Both the position numbers and the translations under genes were made by a program. Shown in pieces: positions 43,934 through 53,088 of a stretch of DNA of 64,000 nucleotides. The DNA is from an uncultured candidate division Zixibacteria bacterium (GTDB lineage Bacteria; Zixibacteria; MSB-5A5; GN15; PGXB01). Position 1 is the first letter of the stretch. Every line of letters starts with the position of its first letter. The notes under the pieces were generated by a model. That model was given only the letters and a program-made list of their open reading frames with translations. It ran no database searches and was not told the origin of the DNA. The stretch covers positions 62,001 through 126,000 of the forward strand of contig CALAMC010000035.1 of the NCBI GenBank assembly GCA_937925655.1. The letters are read 5' to 3'.

Positions 43934-44872
43934 ATGGCGGGGAAAAAAATCGGTCTGTTCGGTCAGTTCAACGATGCCGATATTCAACTGCTGAAAGCCA
44001 AAATCGAGGACAGGGGTGGCACCGCCACAATTATCGACCCCGGTCTGTTCCCCGATACCGTCAGGAGTACCATTACTCCCGACCGGGTCATCTTTGACGA
44101 TCGGGATCTTTTGGACCTCGATGGTTTTTACATAAGAAAATTGACCGCCATCTGGAGCCTGCCCGTGCCCGACTTCACCAAGGAAGACTGGGCGCTTTAC
44201 TACGAGCGTTTCAACGATTATATGGATTACCTGCGGGCGGTACACTCCTATAAAATATCTCTGGTGCGTATCCTGTGTGAAAGAAAGCTGGTCGTGAATC
44301 CTTTCGAGGCCTGGGATTATCACCATCTGAAGACCCTTCAGTATTTTCTTCTGCACGAAAAAGGGTTCCGGGTCCCCGCCTTCGTGGCCGGCAATAATTA
44401 TTTTTCGCTGAAGGATTTTCTCGAAAAATACCCGGCCGTCGAAAAACCGGTCGTCACCGGTCCGGTCCGGCGGGTTGACCTAAGTAATCTGGAAGCCGAA
44501 AAGGAACGACTGCGGGAACATCCGGTGATTTATCAGGAGTACATCGAAGGCACCAGCATCCGCGCTTTTGTACTTGACGACCTCGTCATCGCCGCCTGTG
44601 CTCTTCCGCGCAAGGAATGGGATGTCGATGCCAGCGAAAAGATCGAATATATGCAGCCGATCGAACTGCCCCCGACGATTAAAAATGAAATCGTCCGGGC
44701 GGCCAAAACTTTGGGTATGATATTTTCCGGCGTGGATCTGCAGTACCGGGAAGATACCGACGAGTACTTCTTTCTGGAATGCAATGTCGCGCCCTATTTC
44801 AGACCCTATGATGCCCAGGCCGGGGCCGATATCGGAGGGAAACTTGCGGATTTCCTTTTGGAAAGAGCCTGA
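43934..44872 (+). CDS. ATP-grasp ligase (RimK-like)
   Basis: 312 residues. The N-terminal pre-ATP-grasp domain has IGLFGQFNDADIQLLKAK; the core has FEAWDYHHLKTLQYFLLHEKG, KPVVTGPVRR with a nucleotide-binding Lys, YQEYIEGTSIRAFVLDD, and the metal-binding FFLECNVAP. The resemblance is to RimK/graspetide-type ligases that join carboxylates to amines or hydroxyls. It may form ester or amide crosslinks, for instance Asp27-29 to Lys17-19 of the precursor; that pairing is a hypothesis. GGGAGA precedes ATG 43934. Confidence 0.85.
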   Translation: MAGKKIGLFGQFNDADIQLLKAKIEDRGGTATIIDPGLFPDTVRSTITPDRVIFDDRDLLDLDGFYIRKLTAIWSLPVPDFTKEDWALYYERFNDYMDYLRAVHSYKISLVRILCERKLVVNPFEAWDYHHLKTLQYFLLHEKGFRVPAFVAGNNYFSLKDFLEKYPAVEKPVVTGPVRRVDLSNLEAEKERLREHPVIYQEYIEGTSIRAFVLDDLVIAACALPRKEWDVDASEKIEYMQPIELPPTIKNEIVRAAKTLGMIFSGVDLQYREDTDEYFFLECNVAPYFRPYDAQAGADIGGKLADFLLERA

Positions 44873-45635
44873 ACCGGGTGACGGCCGAGACACCGATCCG
44901 GAAACTCTTCGGGTACGGTATGTCGAGGACGGCCGGCGTGTCGCCGAAAAACTGGCCAAAGACGAGAATCTTCTGGCCATCGGCTTGTCCGGACCGTTTG
45001 ACCTTCAGCGGGTGCAACCGGCAAGCGACATGCACCTTGTGATTTTATTGGAACAGGCGTCACACATTTATTATCATCATATGTTGCCGTCATTCAGTCC
45101 GGTCGGGCGAAGGCTGGAGATTGCCTGTCTTTCTTTTGATTATTTAAACGCCATTGCCGAAAAAGGGTATTCTTCATGGAACGATGTTTATGATATACAT
45201 AAACTGAACGACATGGTGATTCTCCATGAAAAAGGCGATCGTCTGAATAGCCTGCGCGAAAAAATTAAAACATTGCGCCCCGGACAAATATTTATCGGTC
45301 GCCAGCTGGCGTCGCTCCGTCATGAATATGGGAAGATAGACGATTCCATTCGTCGTGGGCAGTACCGTGAAACCGTCCTGGAGGCGCGGCGTTTTTTACC
45401 GACCGCCATGAAGATACTTCTTCTGGCCGGACAGCGGGAATCCTTTGCCAAGGTATCGCATTTATATCGGGCGTTGTTAAATCTCTCCGGGAATATCCCG
45501 GCATTGGTTTCGGGCAACTGGCATGGTCTGAATAATCTCGACGGAAAAAACTCGGAAAAATTGCTGGCCCAAACCGATAAATTAATCAAAAACCTGTTCC
45601 AACGGAAGATTGTATGCAACGGCGTTTCAGACTGA
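44844..45635 (+). CDS. Third nucleotidyltransferase-like protein, degenerate
   Basis: 263 residues from TTG 44844, which follows GGAGGG inside the end of the ATP-grasp gene. It aligns with the two nucleotidyltransferase-like proteins: DENLLAIGLSGPFDLQRV matches the GS region, but the catalytic segment reads ASDMHLVIL, so the second Asp is His. The GQIFIGRQL and helical end also match. One Asp remains, so activity is unlikely. It overlaps the HlyD gene by 22 bases. Why three related subunits occur in one locus is not known. Confidence 0.68.
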   Translation: MRISFWKEPEPGDGRDTDPETLRVRYVEDGRRVAEKLAKDENLLAIGLSGPFDLQRVQPASDMHLVILLEQASHIYYHHMLPSFSPVGRRLEIACLSFDYLNAIAEKGYSSWNDVYDIHKLNDMVILHEKGDRLNSLREKIKTLRPGQIFIGRQLASLRHEYGKIDDSIRRGQYRETVLEARRFLPTAMKILLLAGQRESFAKVSHLYRALLNLSGNIPALVSGNWHGLNNLDGKNSEKLLAQTDKLIKNLFQRKIVCNGVSD

Positions 45636-46672
45636 TTAATTATGTTGTCCTGCTGATTGTCGCCATGCTGGTGATTGCCGCCTTCGTCCTGATATTCGGC
45701 ACCAAGGACAAGATTATCGAAGCCCCCGGTCAGGTCATGCCGGTCGAATATGATGTCGTCAGGGCGGGACTGGATGGGGTCATCGAGGCCGTTTATGTCA
45801 GCCCCGGGCAAACCGTCCGGAAAGGCGACTCGCTTTTCAAATTGGCCACACCGGATTTGAACCTGGCCGCCAGCCAGGCCGCCATCGAATTAAAAATGAC
45901 CGAGGTGAACCTGGCCAAGATTACAGAAGAATATGATAACCTCATGAAAAGCGAATCGTTTGAGACGCAATCGGATTTTGCCAATCTTTATCAGGCCAAA
46001 CGGGCCGCCGAAATCGCCGAAAAAAGATACGAACGGGCCGAAAGTCTGTTCGTCAAGGGCTTTATCAGCTCCGAGGACCGCGATGACCGTCTTTTGGATT
46101 TTGAACTGTCTCAATCATACTATCTTTCATTGAAAGAACGCGCCAACCTTCTGGAAAAAAGATACCTGCTGCAAATCAAGGAACAAAAGGATAAAGTCGA
46201 ACTGGCCCGCCAGAAATACGAGCATGCAACTTCGAAATTGGGTGGCGTGACGGCCGTCGCACCCATAACCGGTGAAATACTGACGTCCAACCTTGACGAA
46301 CTCCTCGGCCGCAAAGTCGGCCTCGGCGAGGCCGTCCTGGAAATCGGTGATTGCACACAAATGAACTTCATCGCGGAAGTGGCCGAGGCGGATATGCCGC
46401 TGGTGCGACCGAACCAGGAGGCCAGAATATTCATCAACGCCTATCCGCACCGCCGGTTCCGCACCTTCCCGGCTACGGTCGTCCGCATTTCGCCCCTGCC
46501 GCGTCAAACCGACGGTGGCGTCACCTATCAGACGGTACTTTTAATCGAGGACTGCCGCGTTAGTCCGGATTCTTCCTCGATTCTTCTTAAGCCGGGCCTG
46601 CTGGGCAAAGCCGAAATAATTATCGAACGTGACGTCCGAATTTTAAAAATTATCCTGGAAAAGGCCGATTAG
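45614..46672 (+). CDS. HlyD-type membrane fusion protein
   Basis: 352 residues: a membrane anchor (LINYVVLLIVAMLVIAAFVL), a biotinyl-lipoyl-like domain split around a long coiled coil (about 90-210, rich in Lys/Glu), with GLDGVIEAVYVSPGQTVRKGD and VTAVAPITGEILT as the two halves, then a beta-barrel domain. It should bridge the inner-membrane ABC transporter to the outer membrane. It overlaps the third nucleotidyltransferase-like gene and precedes the transporter, so it is part of the peptide locus. Confidence 0.92.
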   Translation: MQRRFRLINYVVLLIVAMLVIAAFVLIFGTKDKIIEAPGQVMPVEYDVVRAGLDGVIEAVYVSPGQTVRKGDSLFKLATPDLNLAASQAAIELKMTEVNLAKITEEYDNLMKSESFETQSDFANLYQAKRAAEIAEKRYERAESLFVKGFISSEDRDDRLLDFELSQSYYLSLKERANLLEKRYLLQIKEQKDKVELARQKYEHATSKLGGVTAVAPITGEILTSNLDELLGRKVGLGEAVLEIGDCTQMNFIAEVAEADMPLVRPNQEARIFINAYPHRRFRTFPATVVRISPLPRQTDGGVTYQTVLLIEDCRVSPDSSSILLKPGLLGKAEIIIERDVRILKIILEKAD

Positions 46673-46760
46673 CCACTCCGAATATCTGACAGGATTTTTG
46701 ATGTATTGAGTTATTGTTAATACCTCGTCGCGCACCGAGCATACCGGGACCGGGCAAAAT

Positions 46761-48521
46761 ATGCATGACACAAAATCAACATCGTCCTTCGGCAAGATAA
46801 AACGGGTCCTGCGCTATTTCAAACCGTACTGGTGGCTCGAATTCGAAGTGTTCGTGTGTATGAGTATCGGGGTTATGCTGACCCTGATCGATCCGCTGGT
46901 CATCAAGGTTTTAATCGATGATGTCTTCGTGGAACGCAACCTGCGCCTGTTGCATATCATCATCGGCGCTTTGATCGGTTTGTATCTGGTGCGGTCCCTG
47001 ATGAATATAATCACCGCCTACCTCTATAATTTTGTCGGACAGCGCATGCTCTTTGACATCAGGAGTCATCTTTTCCAGCATCTCCAGAAACTCCACCTGG
47101 GCTTTTATCACCGCACCAAAACGGGCGAGATGATCTCGCGGGTGAATAATGACGTCGAAGCCCTGCAGAACGTGCTAACCACCACCTTTGTGGACCTCAT
47201 GACCGATTTACTGACCGTGGTGGCTATACTGGCGGTGGTTTTTTATCTGGACTGGCGTCTGGCTCTGGTGTCCCTGACGGCCTTTCCGCTTTTTTCCATC
47301 AGCATCGGTTATATCGGGAAAAAAATACGGGTGAAAAGCCACCAGGTCCGGGAAAAAATCGCCGATATGCTGCACTTCTTTCACGAAAGCTTCACCGGCA
47401 TCAAACTGATTCAATCATACGCCCGGGAAAAATACGAAGCCCGGCGATATGTCCAAAAGGGCAAGGACCTGATCAACCTGCGCATCGACCTGGGCGTGCT
47501 GGGTTCGCTGGCCAATTCCTCGGCCGGATTTTTCGCGGCGCTCGGTCCCGCCCTCGTCTTATGGTACGGCGGTTATCGGACGATTGAAGGCGCCTTGTCC
47601 ATCGGTTCACTGGTGGCCTTTTATGCTTATATCAAGGACCTCTTCTCGCCCGTATTCCGGCTGGCGCAATTGAACGTGGTTATTCAGACCGCGCTGGCCT
47701 CGATCGACCGGATTTTTGAATTCCTCGATATAATGCCGGAAATCGAAGACGCACCCGACGCACTGTCTTTAAAAAGCACCCGGGGAAATATCACCTTTCA
47801 AAACGTCACTTTCTTCTACAAGCAGGGAGAGCCGGTTCTTAAAAATATCTCCTTCGACGTCGCGCATGGGGAAACGGTCGCCATCGTCGGCCCCAGTGGC
47901 GTCGGCAAAACCACTATTATAAACCTGATCTGCCGCTTCTATGACCCTGTGGAAGGCTCCGTCCTGCTTGACGGTGTTGACATCCGAAAAATAAAAATCG
48001 GCCATCTCCGGAAATTGATCGGTATTGTCACGCAGGAAAGCTATATGTTCAATACCAGCATTTTCGAAAATCTCAAATTCGTCGACCGCTGGGCCACCGA
48101 GGCGGCTATTGTCGATGCCTGTCGGAAGGCATACATACATGATTTTATCACGTCTCTTCCCGATGGCTATAATACGCACGTCGGCGACCGGGGCATGCGA
48201 CTTTCGGGCGGTGAACAGCAACGGTTGTCCATCGCACGCGCAATTTTAAAGAACCCCCGGATTTTACTTCTTGATGAAGCCACATCGTCGCTTGACTCCC
48301 GGGCGGAATCCCTAATTCAACGGGCTCTGGAACCGCTCATGAAGGAACGCACGACGGTGGTAATTGCACACCGCCTGTCGACTATCATTAAGGCCGATAA
48401 AATCCTGGTCCTCGACAAAGGCGAAATTGTCGAGAGCGGTCGTCACGAAGAATTATTGTCCAGGAAGGGTGCATACAAACAGTTATGGGAAGAACAAGTC
48501 AAAGAGCAGGAAGGTGATTAG
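46761..48521 (+). CDS. ABC transporter, permease-ATPase fusion
   Basis: 586-residue half transporter with six helices (about 25-310) and an ATPase domain: Walker A GPSGVGKTT, Q-loop VTQES, signature LSGGEQQRLS, Walker B RILLLDEATSSLD and switch His in IAHRLS. There is no N-terminal C39 peptidase domain, so leader removal is not performed here, in agreement with a precursor that has no double-Gly site. With the HlyD protein it probably exports the modified peptide. 88 bases separate it from the HlyD gene, with a weak ribosome site. Confidence 0.93.
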   Translation: MHDTKSTSSFGKIKRVLRYFKPYWWLEFEVFVCMSIGVMLTLIDPLVIKVLIDDVFVERNLRLLHIIIGALIGLYLVRSLMNIITAYLYNFVGQRMLFDIRSHLFQHLQKLHLGFYHRTKTGEMISRVNNDVEALQNVLTTTFVDLMTDLLTVVAILAVVFYLDWRLALVSLTAFPLFSISIGYIGKKIRVKSHQVREKIADMLHFFHESFTGIKLIQSYAREKYEARRYVQKGKDLINLRIDLGVLGSLANSSAGFFAALGPALVLWYGGYRTIEGALSIGSLVAFYAYIKDLFSPVFRLAQLNVVIQTALASIDRIFEFLDIMPEIEDAPDALSLKSTRGNITFQNVTFFYKQGEPVLKNISFDVAHGETVAIVGPSGVGKTTIINLICRFYDPVEGSVLLDGVDIRKIKIGHLRKLIGIVTQESYMFNTSIFENLKFVDRWATEAAIVDACRKAYIHDFITSLPDGYNTHVGDRGMRLSGGEQQRLSIARAILKNPRILLLDEATSSLDSRAESLIQRALEPLMKERTTVVIAHRLSTIIKADKILVLDKGEIVESGRHEELLSRKGAYKQLWEEQVKEQEGD

Positions 48522-48532
48522 GTTTCGCCATT

Positions 48533-49360
48533 ATGTCGGGGTTTTCGTTTAATTTCGTTCAGGTTCTAATCGGCTTTGGTCTGGCCGCGCTGATCGCTGC
48601 CGTTTCCTATCGGACGCACTCCTTGACAGTTGGCGGAGCCCTGTGTCTTATTGCCATAGGTACAATCGTATTCGGTTTCGGCGAGATACCGTTCGGTGCG
48701 CCGATTGTTTTTTTCTTTGTTTCTTCATCGCTGTTATCCCGACTGAAATCGTCGGTTAAGGCCAAAGCCATGGAGGCTTTCGATAAAATCGGGGCCCGGG
48801 ATTATAAACAGGTGCTGGCCAACGGCGGGGTGGGCGCCGTAAGTACAATTCTTTATATTCTAACCGCCTGGCCGGGATGGTATCTGGTATATCTGGCGGC
48901 CATCGGCGAGGCCTGCGCCGACACCTGGGCGACCGAAGTCGGCACCATGTCCCGCCGCCAACCGCGCCATATCATCAATTTTCGCAAAGTCGAACCCGGT
49001 CGATCCGGAGGTGTCACGCCTCTGGGAACATCGGCGGCCCTGGCCGGGTCATTGTTCACGGTTCTGATTGGTTATTGGGCGTTGAAAATAGCGCCATTGA
49101 TGGAATTGAGCCCCTGGTCGGTAATAGCGTGCATCGCCGCCGGCTTTCTCGGTTCGATAGCCGATTCGGTTCTGGGAGCGACATGTCAGGCGCAATATCG
49201 CAACCATCTTACCGGAAAAGTTACCGAAAAACCGTTCAGCAAGGGACAGAAGAATACACTTATCGGCGGCGTGGAATTCATCAACAACGACGTCGTTAAT
49301 TTCCTCGGGACGTTCACTTCAGGCATTATCATGATCATCGTGATTATTTTATTTTTCTGA
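48533..49360 (+). CDS. DUF92 membrane protein
   Basis: 275 residues with about six helices, of the DUF92 family that includes plant phytyl-phosphate kinase VTE6. Conserved blocks: LTVGGALCLIAIGTIVFG, ACADTWATEVG, GRSGGVTPLGT, GFLGSIADSVLGA and FINNDVVNFLGT. It follows the ABC transporter by 11 bases and may be transcribed with it, though DUF92 genes occur in many contexts and a lipid or polyprenol role is as likely as one in peptide production. Confidence 0.85.
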   Translation: MSGFSFNFVQVLIGFGLAALIAAVSYRTHSLTVGGALCLIAIGTIVFGFGEIPFGAPIVFFFVSSSLLSRLKSSVKAKAMEAFDKIGARDYKQVLANGGVGAVSTILYILTAWPGWYLVYLAAIGEACADTWATEVGTMSRRQPRHIINFRKVEPGRSGGVTPLGTSAALAGSLFTVLIGYWALKIAPLMELSPWSVIACIAAGFLGSIADSVLGATCQAQYRNHLTGKVTEKPFSKGQKNTLIGGVEFINNDVVNFLGTFTSGIIMIIVIILFF

Positions 49361-49418
49361 AAATGTCAGGAATAGTGAGTATCGAAAAAAATCCGGAAGA
49401 CACTCCCGGTACTTGATG

Positions 49419-50900
49419 TCATTTTATAAGGACCATCTTTCTGGAATCAGAGAATTCTTCCGTTTTCATTTGCACGAAATATATGCCGGAAGATATTTCG
49501 CCGCCCCATGAATTTCGACCATCCCAGTCGACAGAGTAACTGCCCGCCGGCTGTGATTCTAACTGCCAATGGCGGACGGCCTGCCCCAGAATATTATAAA
49601 TTATCACCGATACCGCCGCCCGCCGGGGCAGTGTATAGTCGATGCGGGTTGTCAGGTTGAAGGGATTGGGATAATTTTGTGATAAGACATACCCCGACGA
49701 TATTCCCGGTAAATTTTCGTCCTCGACCGGTGTGGCATCGCCGCCCAGTTTGGCGATATATATGTCCGAGCCGCCGTTGCTATAAGAGTAGCTGTATCCC
49801 ACTACCATATAATCCCGCGCCTGGTCCTGGAAGACCATCCGGCCGAAATCCGATTTTGACCCGCCGTATTTCTGGCTCCAGATATGATTGCCGAAAAGGT
49901 CGGTTCTGATAATATATATATCAATCCCCTGGGCGCCGAATGATTCGGTCGTGCCGGCGATAACATACCCCCCGTCGCGCGTTGGTCGGACCGAGTAGCC
50001 TCGGTCATCATTGGAACCGCCGAAAGTTTGTTGCCATGTCGGAACACCTGCCAAATCGGTTTTTATTAAATATGCATCGGAATACCCGGATCCGTATGAG
50101 GCAGTACTGCCGATAATGACGAAGCCGCCGTCCGGCGCTATTTCAATGCCGCTTCCGAAATCGGCTTTGTCGCCTCCCAGGGTGACGGCCCACAAGGAAT
50201 CACCCGATGCATCGACCCTGACCAGATAAATGCTGCTGTACCCCTCGCCGAAGGAACCGGTTGAACCGACTGCGACAAAACCCCCGCCGGTTACCTCCCG
50301 GACGGCGCTCCCCGATTCCCCTCCGACACCGCCGAAGGTTTTGGTCCAGAGAGTGTCGCCCACGGTATTTGTCCGAATCAAATAAAGGTCGGAGTAACCC
50401 GCCCCGCGCGATGAAGTCGTACCGCATATTATATACCCGTCTCCGGTCACTCTGACCGAACAGCCTTCGTCATTATCGGCGCCTCCGTACGTGCGCGACC
50501 AAACCGTCTGCCCGACCGAATCGACCTTGACCAGGTAGACATCGCGCTTGCCCGAACCAAAAGATCGAGTCGAGCCCACCAGGATATAACCTCCGTCCGT
50601 CGTCTGCTGGATATCATAACCGTATTCGGTCGAATCGCCGCCATACGTGGCCGTCCATATCGTATCTCCCGCCGAATTGAGTTTCAACAAGTACATATCA
50701 AAATCTCCGGCTCCGTAGGAATACGTGCTTCCAAATACTATGTAACTGCCGTCGTCGGCCTGAATGCCGGCCTGCCCCACTTCATTATATACCCCGCCTT
50801 CATTTGTCTGCCAGACCAGAGCCTGCCCCGATAACGTTAACGGCAGCACCGTGCAGAGCACTATTGCCGAATACATCGCTTTATTAAATTTGCAACTCAT
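49419..50900 (-). CDS. Secreted repeat (beta-propeller-like) protein with sorting domain
   Basis: 493 residues. A signal peptide (MYSAIVLCTVLPLTLSGQ) is followed by about seven repeats of about 51 residues with the consensus W..T.GG...D.G.S...T.DGGY...GST.S.G.G..D.YL.K.D, which would close a propeller. The C-terminus is a FlgD/type-IX-like sorting domain: NYPNPFN, YNILGQAV, SSGIYFVQM and a basic end. Function unknown; extracellular. It converges on the DUF92 gene with 58 bases between. Confidence 0.85.
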   Translation of the reverse strand: MSCKFNKAMYSAIVLCTVLPLTLSGQALVWQTNEGGVYNEVGQAGIQADDGSYIVFGSTYSYGAGDFDMYLLKLNSAGDTIWTATYGGDSTEYGYDIQQTTDGGYILVGSTRSFGSGKRDVYLVKVDSVGQTVWSRTYGGADNDEGCSVRVTGDGYIICGTTSSRGAGYSDLYLIRTNTVGDTLWTKTFGGVGGESGSAVREVTGGGFVAVGSTGSFGEGYSSIYLVRVDASGDSLWAVTLGGDKADFGSGIEIAPDGGFVIIGSTASYGSGYSDAYLIKTDLAGVPTWQQTFGGSNDDRGYSVRPTRDGGYVIAGTTESFGAQGIDIYIIRTDLFGNHIWSQKYGGSKSDFGRMVFQDQARDYMVVGYSYSYSNGGSDIYIAKLGGDATPVEDENLPGISSGYVLSQNYPNPFNLTTRIDYTLPRRAAVSVIIYNILGQAVRHWQLESQPAGSYSVDWDGRNSWGGEISSGIYFVQMKTEEFSDSRKMVLIK

Positions 50901-51309
50901 TACAAATCCGTCGCTTCCTTAGCCGACTGTATAAATATTGAACAGCCGCTCCTATAGTCAGTATCGGCTTTCCCCCATAGCACTTTAGCCTTTTGGTGAT
51001 ATTTTGAAACGTTCCATTTTCGTTAAGTCAGCCAGAATTAGTCCTTTCAAGCCATCGGTAAATTGACTCCGTATCTTACCGATTTTTATCAAAACGCCTA
51101 TGGGCATATATCCTACTGTCGGACTTAATCTTACATCTTCAATTATAGGATCTTTCCGATACTGCCTGATCCCCGAACCTAATTGCTGATGGGAGCTGTT
51201 GCCGTAAGATTAAATACCACTATCAGTTATCAGAAAACGTGTGGGGCGGCATCCGGCTTGCCCGGATATTATCTCAAAGAATACACGGCCCTTTATGGGG
51301 GAGGAATTT
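50901..51309. other. Intergenic region before the DUF4402 operon
   Basis: 409 bases between divergent genes. I see no gene; GGGGGAGGAATTT at the right end is the ribosome site for the next gene. No riboswitch motif was recognised. Confidence 0.5.
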
Positions 51310-51837
51310 ATGCCTAAGAGACTATGCCTCTTGGTGCTGACGGCTATAATTATGGCTATTGGCAACGATTCTGTCATGGCGCAGGAGTACGGAACAATTC
51401 AGGCCACCGCCACCGTTTTGCAGGCAATAAACGTTCGGGGAACTCATGACCTGATGTTCGAAACGGTTATTCCGGGGACGCCCAAAACGGTTGACAAGGC
51501 CACTATCGGACGGGCCGGGGAATTCGAGATTACCGGTTTTTCCTCGGCGGAAATTGGCATCGATTTCACCTTGCCGCCCGCCCTGTTATTGCTCGATTCA
51601 ACCGCCGCCATGCCGATCAATTTCAACAGCACCGATGCTTCCTATGATGACGGTACCGGCGGCGGACAGACGGCGCCGGTCGCCTTTATCAACCCGAATG
51701 GTCCTTTGACCTTACGCCTGGGAAGCGCCGGGCAGATGACCATCTGGATTGGCGGGACCGTTACTCCCGGTCTCACCCAGACCGGTGGCGATTACGCCGC
51801 CGACATTACTTTAACCGTGGCCTATACCGGCAATTAG
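51310..51837 (+). CDS. DUF4402 secreted protein, pilin-like subunit
   Basis: 175 residues: signal peptide (MPKRLCLLVLTAIIMAIG, cleavage near VMAQ), then a beta-rich DUF4402 domain with ATATVLQAINV near the start, DLMFETVIPGTPKTV, EFEITGF, and a C-terminal ITLTVAYTGN strand shared with the later paralogues. DUF4402 proteins are surface beta-sandwich proteins often encoded with chaperone/usher genes. ATG 51310 follows a strong GGGGGAGG. Likely structural subunit of a surface fibre. Confidence 0.78.
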   Translation: MPKRLCLLVLTAIIMAIGNDSVMAQEYGTIQATATVLQAINVRGTHDLMFETVIPGTPKTVDKATIGRAGEFEITGFSSAEIGIDFTLPPALLLLDSTAAMPINFNSTDASYDDGTGGGQTAPVAFINPNGPLTLRLGSAGQMTIWIGGTVTPGLTQTGGDYAADITLTVAYTGN

Positions 51838-51952
51838 GTTAATGTCCGCAAAGATTTAATTTGCCCCGGCCTGGCCCGGCTGTTTCGTCTTGACAAAATC
51901 CAGAATGGCAGTACTTTAATACTGAATTGCATATTCAGTATTGAAGGCTGTC

Positions 51953-52357
51953 ATGTCGGCAAAAATCGGATTTTTTATCGGTATTCTATATGTTTTTCTG
52001 ACCTGCTCCCCGAAGGTCGCGGCGCAACTGGAAGCCACCACACACATTCGGGCGACCGCCACCGTCGTCATGCCGGTCGGGTTTTACAATAACCCGTCCG
52101 GATGGCCCGCCATCGGTCACGATTCCGCCGTTATCGAAATCTGTCATCCTCGAGACGCCGGGATAATTGTTACCGTAAGCAACGCCACGGGGATGTTCGA
52201 AAAATACCTATTTAGCGATTGCTCCGACGATGGTTATCTGGAGATAATCAACGCTTCGAACCGGGCATCAATGGCGCTCGAACGGGCCGTTTTGACATAT
52301 GACGACCGATTATTTCAGGATTACTGCCTTGTCACCATTATCTATTCCGAAAATTAA
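51953..52357 (+). CDS. Small secreted protein in the pilus-like operon
   Basis: 134 residues with a signal peptide (MSAKIGFFIGILYVFLTC, then KVAAQ) and a short beta-rich domain beginning THIRATATVVMPVG. It lacks the VAYTGN end of the neighbours and has three Cys residues (EICHP, SDCSD, DYCLV). It may be a shortened or specialised relative, for instance a tip or anchor subunit. AAGG lies six bases before the ATG. Confidence 0.6.
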   Translation: MSAKIGFFIGILYVFLTCSPKVAAQLEATTHIRATATVVMPVGFYNNPSGWPAIGHDSAVIEICHPRDAGIIVTVSNATGMFEKYLFSDCSDDGYLEIINASNRASMALERAVLTYDDRLFQDYCLVTIIYSEN

Positions 52358-52431
52358 CCCAACGCATAAAATAAGTATTGCCCGGCCGGTATAAATTCCT
52401 GTAATTGTCTTTGGCAAGGCGGTGTCCCGAA

Positions 52432-52902
52432 ATGAAAAAAATAATATTCGCCGTTAGCATAATTTTTCTGGCCTTCTCTCCAATAGACATCCATGCACAA
52501 AATGCCATCGTCAACAATGACCTGTCTTTCGGAGATATTTTCCCCGGGATCCCCAAGACTATTTCGAAAACAACCCCGGGTTCGGCCGCCGAGTTTTTCA
52601 TCTCCGGCACGGCCGGATCAGAGGTGGCCATAGATTTTGTTTTGCCCACATACATGAACTCCGGCGGCCATAATATGCAGATGGTTTTCAAAGAAACTGA
52701 CTGCGCCCTTGATTCCAGCGCCACTCCCGATCAAACCAATCCCGGAAGTAATAATCTTGACCCCTGGCATACCATCACTTACAGGTTGGGCTCGAATGGC
52801 TTAACTGTCTGGCTGGGCGGGATGGTCGTTCCAAAACTTATGCAGAAAAAAGGAAGTTACTCCGCCGTCATCGTCCTAACTGTCGCCTATACAGGCAATT
52901 AA
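52432..52902 (+). CDS. DUF4402 secreted protein
   Basis: 156 residues: signal peptide (MKKIIFAVSIIFLAFSP, cleavage after DIHAQ), then NNDLSFGDIFPGIPKTI, which matches DLAFGDVMQGVPHVA of the later paralogues, a SEVAIDFVLP strand, and the C-terminal VLTVAYTGN. AAGGCGGTG precedes the ATG. It is one of four DUF4402 paralogues in the operon. Confidence 0.75.
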   Translation: MKKIIFAVSIIFLAFSPIDIHAQNAIVNNDLSFGDIFPGIPKTISKTTPGSAAEFFISGTAGSEVAIDFVLPTYMNSGGHNMQMVFKETDCALDSSATPDQTNPGSNNLDPWHTITYRLGSNGLTVWLGGMVVPKLMQKKGSYSAVIVLTVAYTGN

Positions 52903-53088
52903 GCCGAATTCTCGCTGGTTTTAGTATCCCCGGGCCGGTCTCTTCCGGCAATTGTTTCATCCGATTTTTCCCGATCCTTTTTCAGATGAAACATTCAAGA
53001 AATTTCCTTATTTGACGATTATTCCTTTATAGAAATGGGCTTAAACAAGTGAATAAAATTTTGGGATTATAGAAAGAAGGAGATGGCT

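Noticed and set aside
46761..48521. A C39 peptidase domain on the ABC transporter
   Set aside because: The first membrane segment begins near residue 25, so there is no room for the peptidase.
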